64,000 bases of DNA from Apodemus sylvaticus (lineage: Eukaryota > Chordata > Mammalia > Rodentia > Muridae). Numbering within the stretch: position 1 is the first letter of the stretch; every line of letters starts with the position of its first letter. The stretch covers positions 99,323,253 through 99,387,252 of the forward strand of contig NC_067474.1 of the NCBI RefSeq assembly GCF_947179515.1. Reading direction: 5' to 3'. Positions 35,495 to 45,739 of this stretch are shown here, piece by piece. Under the pieces are notes generated by a model. That model had not been told where the DNA came from. It made no database searches and saw only the letters and a program-made list of their open reading frames with translations. The position numbers and the translations under genes are program-made.

Positions 35495-35708
35495 TGAAAA
35501 AGAATTACCAGGGATACTCATCTTAAGAGGAACCTCTGTCGTGAGTTAAAATGGTTAAGATGAAAGGACTCAGCCCAAAAGAACTGTGCACTGGAGGAGC
35601 AGATACGGCATCAGACACTTTCTGAAGCCACTTTATCCCAAATCTTCAGGACAGCTCAGAGACTAAAAGGCCAGCTGAGAGCAACGGAGAAGTAAGCACC
35701 ACACACAC

Positions 35709-37433
35709 TGCCTTTCCTTTCTTCTTTTTTTTTTTTTAATTTTTTTTATTCGATATAATTTATTTACATTTCAAATGATTTCCCTTTTCTAGCCCCCCCA
35801 CTCCCCGAAAGTCCCGTAAGCCCCCTTCTCTTCCCCTGTCCTCCCACCCACCCCTTCCCACTTCCCCATTCTGGTTTTGCTGAATACTGTTTCACTGAGT
35901 CTTTCCAGAACCAGGGGCCACTCCTCCTTTCTTCTTGTACCTCATTTGATATGTGGATTATGTTTTGGGTATTCCAGTTTTCTAGGTTAATATCCACTTA
36001 TTAGTGAGTGCATACCATGATTCACCTTTTGAGTCTGGGTTACCTCACTTAGTATGATATTCTCTAGCTCCATCCATTTGCCTAAGAATTTCATGAATTC
36101 ATTGTTTCTAATGGCTGAATAGTACTCCATTGTGTAGATATACCACATTTTTTGCATCCACTCTTCTCTTGAGGGATACCTGGGTTCTTTCCAGCATCTG
36201 GCAATTATAAATAGGGCTGCTATGAACATAGTAGAACATGTATCCTTATTACATGGTGGGGAGTCTTCTGGGTATATGCCCAGGAGTGGTATAGCAGGAT
36301 CTTCTGGAAGTGAGGTGCCCAGTTTTCAGAGGAACCACCAGACTGATTTCCAGAGTGGTTGTACCAATTTGCAACCCCACCAGCAGTGGAGGAGTGTTCC
36401 TCTTTCTCCACACCCTCTCCAACACCTGCTGTCTCCTGAATTTTTAATCTTAGCCATTCTGACTGGTGTAAGATGAAATCTTAGGGTTGTTTTGATTTGC
36501 ATTTCCCTAATGACTAATAAAGTTGAGCATTTTTTAAGATGCTTCTCCGCCATCCGAAGTTCTTCAGGTGAGAATTCTTTGTTTAACTCTGTACCCCATT
36601 TTTTAATAGGGTTGTTTGGTTTTCTGGAAGAAGGAAATGGAAGAAGACCTCAAAAAATGGGAAAACCTCCCATGCTCATGGATCGGTAGAATCAATATAG
36701 TTAAAATGGCCATTTTGCCTAAAGCACTATACAGATTCAATGCAATACCCATCAAAATCCCAACTCAATTCTTCACAGAGTTAGAAAGAGCAATTATCAA
36801 ATTCATCTGGAACAACAAAAAACCCAGGATAGCTAAAACTATTCTCAGCAACAAAAGAAAATCTGGGGGAATCAGTATCCCTGACCTCAAGCAATACTAC
36901 AGAGCAATAGTGTTAAAAACTGCATGGTATTGGTACAGTGACAGGCAGGAGGATCAATGGAACAGGATTGAAGATCCAGAAATGAACCCACACACCTATG
37001 GCCACTTGATCCTCGACAAAGAGGCTGAAAACATCCAATGGAAAAAAGATAGCCTTTTCAACAAATGGTGCTGGTTCAACTGGAGGTCAGCATGCAGAAG
37101 AATGAGAATTGATCCATCCTTGTCTCCTTGTACTAAGCTCAAATCCAAATGGATCAAGGACCTCCACATAAAGCCAGACACTCTGAAGCTAATAGAAAAG
37201 AAACTGGGGAGGACCCTTGAGGACATCGGTACAGGGAGAAAGTTTCTGAACAGAACACCAATAGCGTATGCTCTAAGAGCAAGAATTGACAAATGGGACC
37301 TCATAAAATTACAAAGTTTCTGTAAGGCAAAGGACACCATCAAGAGGACAAATCGGCAACCAACAAATTGGGAAAAGATCTTCACCAATCCTACATCAGA
37401 TAGAGGGCTAATATCCAATATGCCTTTCCTTTC
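35709..37433 (-). mobile_element. Twin-primed (5'-inverted) L1 insertion with 13-bp TSD
   Basis: The minus-strand part (35,722 to about 36,625) is L1 ORF2 C-terminus and 3' UTR ending in ATTTACATTTC/poly(T) on the plus strand. At about 36,625-36,630 the sequence switches to plus-strand ORF2 (EEDLKKWENLPCSWIGRINI onward) up to 37,420. In L1 coordinates the inverted block lies directly upstream of the sense block, with only about 27 bases missing at the switch. TGCCTTTCCTTTC occurs at 35709-35721 and 37421-37433, a perfect target-site duplication. This is the classic twin-priming product of target-primed reverse transcription. Confidence 0.92.
36626..37420 (+). pseudogene. Inverted L1 ORF2 segment, frame still open
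   Basis: This uninterrupted frame (about 265 codons) is homologous to the region between the reverse transcriptase and the C-terminal Cys-rich segment of L1 ORF2p. It includes PTQFFTELERAIIKFIWNNK and HTYGHLILDKEAENIQWKKD. No start codon, endonuclease or RT active-site block is present, so it cannot encode a functional protein. The lack of stops suggests a fairly recent insertion. Confidence 0.9.
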
Positions 37434-38671
37434 ATAATGCCTGGCTCACAACGGAGGCTGGTATTGTTCCATTGTTCTTCATTACCAAGCTAAAGAGTCA
37501 CAGGAACAATCCTAGTGAGCCCTCTGAATCCACAAGTTCTCTTTCAACCTGGGACAAGTGACCAACTGCAGCTTTCCAGGAGCCTTGGACTTAATGTAAT
37601 CAATAGGAGTGAAGGCCACAGGCATAACTTTAACAGCATTTTAGAAATATAATTTACATAACAAAACAAGCCACCTATGAACCTTTGTAACACTACACAT
37701 TTCTGGGTTTTTATTGTTTTTCTTTTTAATGCTACTATTTTGGGTTTGTTTTCAGCACATACTGATTGTATAGTACACTGGGTTCCACTGCAACCATTTC
37801 ATACATGCATATAATTCACCATTGATCCTGTTATACTTACCCTGTTATGGTATGATATGCTCCAGGGTAGTGGTTCTCTACCTTCCTAATAATATGACCC
37901 TGTAATACAGTTCCTTATATTGTGGTGAACCCCCAACCATAAAATTATCCTTAACTGTAATTTTGTTACTGGTATGAATCATTATGTAAATATCTGTGTT
38001 TTCCAATGGTCTTAGGTGACCCCTGTGAAAGGGTTCTTTGACCCGCAAAGAATTTGTGACCCACAGATTGAGAACCTCTGCTTTAGAGCTTCATGTATCT
38101 CTATCTGGTGGTGCTATTGTGGAAGCTGTGGGGTGAAGGACATGTTGGCAGGTGTAGAGCACTGGGAATAGGCCTTAAGCATTAGAGCCAATGGGGGTGG
38201 AGTGTCTAATCCTTTCTAGGCTTTTCTGATTAGCAGATCTGTACAGAGAAGAATAGACTTTATCACAAAGAGATTCAATCAAGGAAAGGCTTTATACACT
38301 TACAAAAGAATCCAAAGGATACTAAATAAAGACAGAACCAAAGCTATACCACCATGCAGAGAAGGAAACCAAAATTAGCCTTGGCCCAGCAGTTCCATGA
38401 AGGGAAGGACATATACCTCAGAAGCCAAAGGAAGCCAGATGAACCAGATGAAGCCAAATCTGTCCTGGCCTCGAGACAAGTTCATAGCCATCAGGAGTCT
38501 TGATACAGTTACAAGTGCTGATGATACTACAGCTCCTCCAGTCAGCAACAGAAAGAAATTTCATTTTGTCAAGTCACATGGTGCAGAGGGCAGCCATGAG
38601 CTGAAAGATAAACCCATTGTGCAAAACTAGCTATCCTGGAGCCCAGGAATATCTACTAGTTAAGAAACCTC
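37434..38671. other. Saxo1 intron stretch with URR1-like transposon
   Basis: Contains the URR1-like element at 37868-38091. The segment 38,380-38,640 has an open frame of 77 codons with no recognisable motif. I see nothing else supported. Confidence 0.6.
37868..38091. mobile_element. URR1-like non-autonomous hAT DNA transposon
   Basis: The ends are inverted repeats: TAGTGGTTCTCTACCTTCCT on the left and GATTGAGAACCTCTGC on the right. Internal blocks AACCCCCAACCATAAAATTA and GGTGACCCCTGTGAAAGGGT match the common rodent URR1/hAT-Charlie type repeat as I remember it. It is too old to be mobile. Confidence 0.75.
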
Positions 38672-38945
38672 AGTTGGGACAGCCTTCTGTGCATAGCCTG
38701 CCAGGAGAGAGTCCCCCAGCAGAGCTTTCACTTCTGAGCACAGAGGTGCTCAGATCTCCACTTTTTCTCTGGAGAGGACCAGCTAGGAGCACACAGGTCC
38801 TAAGAGCAGTGGAGCAGCTGGGACAGAAGTCTTCCTGCCTCCATTTGCACCAGGGAGCCAGGAGACTCCACAGCCTTCTGTGCATAACCCTCCAGGAGAG
38901 AGTGATCTCCCAGCAGTGCTTTCACTTTTGAACTCAGAGAAGTGA
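38672..38945 (+). promoter_or_regulatory. L1-type 5' UTR monomers (HAL1 copy 2)
   Basis: A partial and a full repeat share CAGCCTTCTGTGCATA, CCAGGAGAGAGT and GCTTTCACTT, spaced by about 193 bases. Rodent L1 5' UTRs use tandem monomers as promoters, so this is the inferred ancestral promoter of the element. Confidence 0.7.
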
Positions 38946-39001
38946 GGACACACAGGCTTACAGGCCCACAAGAGGAACAAACTCCAGCCAGAGACAACCA
39001 G

Positions 39002-40132
39002 ATGATGAAAGGCAAACACAAGAACCATACCAACAGAAACCAAGGCTACATGGCAACATCAGAACCCAGTTCCCACACCACAGCAAGTCCCAGATACCCC
39101 AACACACGGGAAAAGCAAGAGTCAGATTTAAAATCATATCTCATGATGCTAATAGAGGGCTTCAAGAAAGATTTAAATAACTCCCTTAAAGAAATACAGG
39201 AGAACATCAGTCAACAGGTAAAATCCCTTAATGAAATACAGGATATCATGGGCCAATAGGCAGAAGCCCTTAAAGAAGAAACACAAAAATCCCTTAAAGA
39301 ATTACAGGAAAACACAAACAATCCAGTGAAGGAACTGAACAAAAACATCCAGGACCTAAAAGTGGAAGTAGAAACAATAAAGAAATCACTGAGACATCTC
39401 TGGAGATAGAAAATCTTGGAAAGAATTCAGGGGTCATAGATGCAAGCATCAACAACAGAATACAACAACTAGAAGAAAGAACCTCAGGTGCTGAAGATAC
39501 CTAGAAAACATTGACTCAACAGACAAAATGCAAAATGCATAAAGCTGGTAACCAAAACATCCAGGAACTCCAGGACACAATGAGAAGACCAAACCTAAGG
39601 ATTATAGGTATAGATGAGAGTGAAGATTTTCAACTTAAAGGTCCATTAAATATCTTCAACAAAATTATAGAAGAAAACTTCCCTAACCTAGAGAAAGAGA
39701 TGCCCATAAACATACAAGAACCCTTCAGGACTCCAAACAGACTGGACCAGAACAGAAACTCCTCCTGGCACATAATAATCAAAACACCAAATTCACTAAA
39801 CAAAAGAAGAATATTAAAATCAATAAGGGAAAAGGGGCAAATAACTTATAAAGGCAGACCTATCAGAATCACACCAGACTTCTCACCAGAGACAATGAAA
39901 GCTAGAAGATCCTGGGCAGACCTCATACAGACCCTAAGAGAACACAAATGCCAGCCCAGGCTACTATACCCAGAAAAACTCTCAATCATCATAGATGGAG
40001 AAACCAAGATATTCCATGATAAAAACCAAATGTGCACAATATCTGTGCACAAATTCAGCCCTACAAAGGATAATTGATGGAAAATGCCAACACAAGGAGG
40101 GAAACTACACCCTAGAAAAAGCAAGAAAGTAA
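39002..40132 (+). pseudogene. Decayed L1-type ORF1 (HAL1 copy 2)
   Basis: It starts MMKGKHKNHTNRNQGYMATS, the usual basic N terminus of rodent L1 ORF1p. A coiled-coil region follows (KEIQENISQQVKSLNEIQ), but TAG at 39257-39259 interrupts it, and frameshifts follow. The RRM and C-terminal domain are open again at 39511-40077 (RRPNLRIIGIDESEDFQLKG, RSWADLIQTLREHKCQPRLL). A frameshift near 40,030 removes the end of this frame. The protein is not expressible as a whole. Confidence 0.88.
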
Positions 40133-40271
40133 TCTTCTTCCAACAAACCCAAAAGAAGATACCCCCACAAACATAAAAATAACATCAAAAATAACAGGAA
40201 GCAACAATCACTATTCCTTAATATCTCAACAACAATGGACTCAACTTCCCAATAAAAAAACAAAGACTAAC

Positions 40272-41140
40272 CGAAATATTTCTCATTTAAATCTTCAATT
40301 TTATCAGAAAAGGTTGGAGTTCCCCTTTTAATTAATTTAGTAATGTTTTTTATGTCTACCATTTTATCTGCATTATTTTTCATGATAATCTTCCATTTTA
40401 ATGTCTTTCTATATATTTCCTCTATTTCATCAGAAACATTTTCAATGTAAATCTTTGATTTTATCACAAATGTTTCTTATTCCACCTTCAATTAATGTAG
40501 AAAAGCTTTTATATCTACCATTTTATATGTAAAATTTTCCATGAAATAATCAATTTTAACATGTTTGTCTATATATTTCCTGGATTTTACCAGAAATATT
40601 TTCCATGTAACTCTTCAATTTTATCTGAAAATATTTATAATTCCACCTTCAACCAACTTAGATTTATCTTTATGCCTATCATTTTATTTGTATAATTTCC
40701 ATGATGTTTAATTTTAACATCTTTTTCTATATATTTCTTCAATTTTATCAGAAATATTTTCCATGTAAATCTTCAAGTTTATCAGAAAATGTTTATAATG
40801 CCACTTTCAATCAACTTAGGAATACTTTTATGCCTACCATTATTATATCTATATAAAAGTTTCCATGATAATCTTCAATTCTAACATGTTTTTCTACATT
40901 TTTCTACAATTTTATCAAAACTATTTTCCACATAAATCTTCAATTCTATCATAAAATGTTTCTATTTCATATTTCAAGTAATTCAGCAATGTTTTATGTG
41001 TACTACTTTACTCTTTAATTTTCCATGAAAATTGTCAATTTTAACGTGTTTTTCTATGTATCTCTTCTATTTTATCTGAAATATTTTCCATGTAAATCTT
41101 TAATTTTATTATAAAGTGTTTTACTTCCCTTTTCAATAAA
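40272..41140 (+). repeat. 3' UTR tandem array of about 160-bp AT-rich monomers (HAL1 copy 2)
   Basis: The anchor ATGTAAATCTTCAATTTTAT (with variants) begins near 40285, 40445, 40605, 40763, 40931 and 41090. Spacings are 160, 160, 158, 168 and 159. Each monomer contains two related CTTCAATTTTATCAGAAA-type segments, so the unit itself arose from shorter repeats. The last unit is cut short by the element terminus. Confidence 0.92.
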
Positions 41141-41158
41141 AAAAAGATGGAATTCTGA

Positions 41159-41186
41159 AAATAAATAAATAAATAAATAAATAAAG
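41159..41186 (+). repeat. (AAAT)n microsatellite
   Basis: Seven AAAT/ATAA units directly after the HAL1 tail. It may be an expanded poly(A) tail. Confidence 0.9.
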
Positions 41187-42108
41187 CCTCGGTTTGGCCT
41201 GCCTCAGTCCCTAGGTGAGGGATGGGGAACAGACTGACTAAAAGGTACAAGCCAAGGAAGCTTAGCTCAGGCTAGGAAGCACACGAGAAAGACAGCCCCT
41301 CCCTCAGTGACCACAAGCAGGCCTCCTCAACAGAGATACTCTGAAGGGTGATAACTCTGAGCCTGAGGGCAGCAAGTGCATCAAAGTCTAGGGTCACCTA
41401 TCTGCCTGTCTTCCCTGCTGTAAAGGCCAAGAAGTCTTCCTTGTCAGGGGTATGCATGTGTGCCCAGCAACACTCCCTCCTGTGAGAGGCCATCAAAGTT
41501 TGAGAAGTATGCCACCTACATCGTCACAATACTGTGCCTGCTTTCCATGCCCCCAACATGACTGGGAGATACCCTTCAACTAACACAGTCACCAGTTCTC
41601 ACAGGGAAGAAAATGCCCAGCTACAGAATACAATACAAAACTAAGTGTGCAGAGACTCCTCATACTCAAAGAAGGAAGACTTAGTGTAAAAACAAGTTTG
41701 ACAGACATCAAACCTGTGTCCTACAGAAACTCGATGCAGTGGTATAAACCAAAGGAAAGACTGAAATTCAAGTTGAAGGAAACTTAACTTCTTTATCAAT
41801 ATTGCCCCCCAGTTCTCAATCCCAGAAAGAAGATGCCCCCATACCTCAACTTATTTTTTATTACTATATGCTTAAAGAGATTTGACTGTTGTATTTTTTC
41901 AAACTGTTTTGTTTTGCTGTTATTATTTAAATATTCATCTCATTTCATTTCTGCATTTTTTTCTATTCTTCAACAACCCTTTTCTTCATGTTCACATCCC
42001 CTGTGCTTACTGCTTTTCCCCATCTGTGCATTTAGTAGTATTTTTACTTTACCATAATTTGACTTCTTTTACTCTTTTACTTAAATGGGGAGCGTGCATT
42101 TTGATTGT

Positions 42109-42211
42109 ACTGGAATTCACTTTGTAGGCCTGACTAGCCTAGAACTCACAGAAATGTGCCTGCCTCTGTCTCCCAAGTGCTGAGATTAACATCGTGCACT
42201 ACTATACCTGG
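42109..42211 (-). repeat. B1 SINE fragment, minus strand
   Basis: CTGGAATTCACTTTGTAGGC, CTAGAACTCACAGAAATGTG and CCTCTGTCTCCCAAGTGCTG form the antisense central and left part of B1. Confidence 0.85.
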
Positions 42212-42229
42212 TTTGTTTTTTTTTTTTAA

Positions 42230-42400
42230 GTTATGTGTACACATTTGTCTCTGTATGTTTATGTGCACCATGTGTGTTCAGGAGCCGTGCTGGCCCAGAG
42301 AGTTAGACACCCAGGACTATAATTACAGGTGGCTGTGAGCTGCCATGTGCTTCTGCAAGTGCAGCAAACCCTCTTAACCACTGAGGCATCAGGCTAGCCC
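42230..42400 (-). repeat. B3/B2-type SINE, minus strand
   Basis: TTATGTGCACCATGTGTGTT, CAGGTGGCTGTGAGCTGCCA and CTCTTAACCACTGAGGCATC are the antisense hallmarks of the tRNA-derived B2/B3 head. Confidence 0.8.
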
Positions 42401-43312
42401 TGACCATTTTACAACTCTTACATTCCCATTTGTTATTCCCCCTCTGGCAGATGGACTTGGAACAATTTGTTATTGGGAAATCTTTTCATGATTACCTTTT
42501 TTCCTTTCTAATTCCTTCTTCTTTTCTCCTCTTCTCTCTTTCCCTCTTCTCCATTCCTGTCTTCTTTCTACCTTTGTCTATTCAAGCTTGCTGCTGCTTC
42601 TCCCCTGGCTCCTTCTCCTTCCTTCCATTACCTCATTCCTTTACTGTTATCACTCCTACCCTGGAGAGTTGCTAACTGCACATAACCCAGCAGCTGCCAT
42701 CCTCACACCTATAATTGTTGGTGACATGCATGTGTTTAGGCATCTGCTGTGCTTGGTTGTTTTTTCTGTCGCCACGGTTTGCTTCTTCCTCACTAAGTGG
42801 TTCTGGACCTTAAGCCCCCAAAAGGAGGCTGTGTATGAAGAACTCACAAATCCAGAAGTCATATCAAACCATCAGACATACACACCACAGAAACCTAAGA
42901 AACATGAAAAATAAAATCGATCTGAGATGACTTCTCCAGAAAGTCATAACTCAACTATTGAACTGAAATAAATAAAATGCCAAATTTTTAAGATTTTATG
43001 ATAAAAGTTTATCAATGACCTGGAAGGGTATAAACAAGTAGATGAATTCAATTAGACTCTAGATTTTAAAAAAGTCATGGTAGAAAAGTCAGCAAAATAG
43101 AAGAGGAAAGCAGAAGTAGTGAAGGAAATGTCAGGAACAAAGAAGAAAAAATTCAGCAAGTAAATTGAGATTCTCCTTTAAAAGGAAATATTGAAAATGA
43201 AAACTCAGTGAATTAAAGAATGCAGAGGAAAACTATTACCTACTGACTCAGCCAAATGAAAGAAACAATACAATATATGGAGGACAAAGTATGCACTGAC
43301 ATACCAATAAGG

Positions 43313-43515
43313 AGGCTGGAGAAGCAGATGGCACCATGCTTAAGAGTGCTTACTGCTCTTGCAGAGAACTAGAGTTCAGTTCCCAGCACCTGTCTCGGGC
43401 AGCTCACAACCACCACCTGTAGCTATCTCCAGAGGCACCAACTCCCTCTTTTGGCTTCCATGGGCAACCACACATGAAGAGAGACTTACACCTACATAAA
43501 TAAAAATAAACTTTT
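43313..43515 (+). repeat. B2-type SINE, plus strand
   Basis: GGCTGGAGAAGCAGATGGCA, TTAAGAGTGCTTACTGCTCT, GAGTTCAGTTCCCAGCACCT and a CATAAATAAAAATAAA tail. Confidence 0.85.
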
Positions 43516-44278
43516 CTATAATCAAATAAATGTCAATAAGAACAAATAAACAAATCAGCATGAGCATAATTTCCAAGCTTGAGCACAAATTCACAATTTC
43601 CTGAGATAGGATCATGAGGAACAAACCTAAGAATCCATATGATAGAAGAAGCCAAACACTTTACTACTTAGGAATATGCAAACAATTCAGTGAAATTACA
43701 GCAAAAAAACATTCCAAACTTTGGAGGGATGCACATTCAAAAACCAGAGGCATTTAAAGCCCCAAAAGAACTACATCCCCAAGACATTATATAGTCAAGT
43801 TGTCAAAAACAAAAAAACAAAGAAATGAAACAATATTAGTGAGAGAAGAACACCAACTCACAAAGGCAGCAAGAATAACATCAGTTCTATGGTCAGCAAA
43901 ACTCAAAGCTAGAAACCTTCTAAGCACAGACACACTTCAACCCATGAAAGTAAGTAATGGTCAACCAGGCGTACTATATAGAGGAAAATTATCTTTTAGA
44001 ATTAGTTTAAGAAATAAGGCTTCTCCAAAACAAACAAAAATTAAAGAGAGTTCACAGATACCACTGCAGAAGAGTTAAAGGAATACTACATATTGAGAGA
44101 ATAAATACAGTCTCAATCATGGATCAGAGAAATCAATTTCTTAAGATGAACTACAAAGCTAGAGAGAAGTCTAACATGTCCAACAGAATAAGCCAGCATC
44201 CCCTGATACTAATGCAGAACAGAGTCAAGAAAAAAAATTCAAGCAACCAGAAAAACAATCAACAAAATTGTGGAAATT

Positions 44279-44510
44279 AGCCAAGCATGGTGTTTCCAGT
44301 CTGGTGCCTACACTTTGGGGGTGTAAGCAAGACAGTCAGGAGTTCAAGATTATCCTTACCTACATAACAAGTTCAAGGCAAGCCTAGGCTACAGAAGAAA
44401 AAAAATTTATATATATATATATATATAAAGAAAGAAGAGAGAGATAGAAAGAAACAGGGAAGATAGAAAGAGGAGGGAAGGAGAGAGAGAAAGAAAAAGA
44501 AAAAACTCAC
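44279..44510 (+). repeat. Old B1-like SINE followed by (TA)n and GA-rich simple repeat
   Basis: AGCCAAGCATGGTG, CAGGAGTTCAAGATTATCC and a poly(A) end at about 44,407 mark a diverged B1. (TA)n at 44408-44428 and a GAAAGA-rich tract to about 44,510 follow it. Confidence 0.75.
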
Positions 44511-45250
44511 CAAGAGATAGTAAACATTTCTCAATAATTTTAGATGTAATTGGCCTCAACTACAAGATTAGAAAAGTAATATAACTTTGTGTTGTCTCCA
44601 AGAACAACACCTTATTGATAAAGATATAGAGACTGAAAGTCAAAGAATGAAAATCAATCTATGGAGCAAACCCCAACCAAAAAGCAAGCTGGTGTAGTTA
44701 TTCTGATATCTGATAAAATTACCACAGCTCAAAATTAGATGAGATTAAAAGACCACTGCATGTTAATTGGGGGGGGGGGGGAATTCATAAAGAAGATAGA
44801 GAAATTTATGACAAAAAGCAGCATGGTGCTTATCCAAAAACACAACTGCCAACCAATGAAATACAATAGAAGACCCAAGAATAAATGCACATAACCATGT
44901 GCATTTATGACAAAGCTTTCAAAAACATGCATTGGAGAAAAGAGAGAGTCCTTTCAACAAATGCTGCTAGAGAAACCAGATTTCCATAGGCAAAAGAATG
45001 AAATGAAATCCACATCTCTCAACCTGCACAGAAATCAAAAACCTTAATGTAAACTTTAATCTTTGAAAACTGTTAACAGAAAGTGTAAACAAAACACTTC
45101 AGCCTAAAGGCAAGAAGAACTAGGATATCCTAACCATCACCTCAAGGACATAGGAAACAACTCTATTGTTTGCCAAAGGGGATTATATAAACTAAAAAGA
45201 TTCCAAGAAACAGAGGAAACAATCACCAGAGTAAAGTAATAACCTAGAGA

Positions 45251-45292
45251 GTAAAACGTGCGTGCGCGCACAAACACACACACACACACACA
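45251..45292 (+). repeat. GC/CA-alternating microsatellite
   Basis: Begins GTAAAACGTGCGTGCGCGCA and passes into (CA)n, an alternating purine-pyrimidine tract with Z-DNA potential. Confidence 0.9.
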
Positions 45293-45739
45293 ATTCATTA
45301 TTGACTACATATCATACAGGGGATTATTATCTAGTATATAAACTGCAAAATAATTAAAAATCAAATAAGTAAATCATCTTATCAATAAATTGATTAATGA
45401 ACTAAATAGAACATTTGCAAAGGAATAAATAAAGTGGATATTTTTAAAGTGTTAATATCCTTAGCCATTGTTCAAATCCAGACTTTTAAGATTCCATATC
45501 ACCATAGGCAGAAAGGATATTATCAAGAAAACAAATGACAAACACTGGCAAGGTTGTAGAAGAGGAACCTCTGTTTATTACTGGTAGGAATTTAAGTTTG
45601 TGCAGCTAGTCTGGAAGTCAAGATGGAGGCTTCTCAAAAGACTGAAGACAGAACTACCATATGAACCATGTACACCACTTTGAGTATAAAACCATCATGA
45701 TGGAGACTGTACTTGCAAATCTTCTATAAGTTGTTTTGT

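Larger units (their letters stand above)
34351..35708 (-). other. Saxo1: Saxo1 intron (inferred) with B1 and GT repeat
   Basis: The region upstream of the Saxo1 terminal exon contains a poly(A) run at 35020-35042, a B1 at 35314-35452 and (GT)n at 35453-35491. I see no upstream Saxo1 exon. Intron status is inferred from the phase-1 acceptor. Confidence 0.7.
38672..41140 (+). mobile_element. HAL1-type (ORF1-only) LINE, plus strand, with 5' monomers and 3' tandem array
   Basis: In order: two L1-type 5' UTR monomers (CAGCCTTCTGTGCATA at 38679 and 38872, period about 193); ORF1 with ATG at 39002 and stop at 40130-40132; the inter-ORF spacer and only about the first 25 codons' worth of ORF2. At about 40,271 L1 sequence ends (GACTAAC, then CGAAATATTTCTC) and a five-plus-partial 160-bp AT-rich tandem array runs to about 41,140. 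The end is TTTTACTTCCCTTTTCAATA plus an A run. No endonuclease or reverse transcriptase is encoded. The array, junction and terminus match the truncated copy at 25,311-26,898. I did not find a clear target-site duplication. Confidence 0.86.
41187..43549. other. Saxo1 intron stretch with antisense B1, B2-type SINEs
   Basis: 41,187-42,100 is unique-looking, with T-rich sequence from 41,840. SINEs follow at 42,109-42,211, 42,230-42,400 and 43,313-43,515. 42,420-43,310 shows no supported gene. The short open frames are rich in Phe/Leu because of the T-rich strand. Confidence 0.6.
43550..45690 (+). mobile_element. Old L1 fragment with large internal deletion, plus strand
   Basis: Diverged ORF1-like sequence (to about 44,080) is followed by an ORF2 start-like segment (CATTTCTCAATAATTTTAGA). 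A piece near 44,690-44,730 (AGCTGGTGTAGTTATTCTGA) corresponds to the N-terminal endonuclease region. C-terminal ORF2-like sequence follows from about 44,890 to 45,690 (TCCTTTCAACAAATGCTGCT). Most of ORF2, including the RT, is missing. It is interrupted by an old B1 and simple repeats at 44,279-44,510. Confidence 0.65.

Noticed and set aside
36616..37437. 273-codon plus-strand frame as a gene
   Set aside because: It is the inverted ORF2 piece of a twin-primed L1. It starts at the inversion junction, without a genuine start codon, promoter or catalytic domain.
38397..38630. 77-codon frame upstream of the HAL1 element
   Set aside because: No recognisable similarity and no signs of an exon. It is too short to support alone.
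40272..41140. CRISPR-like regular array
   Set aside because: The repeats are about 160 bp, imperfect and AT-rich, with no constant-repeat and unique-spacer pattern. They are the 3' UTR of a eukaryotic LINE-derived element.
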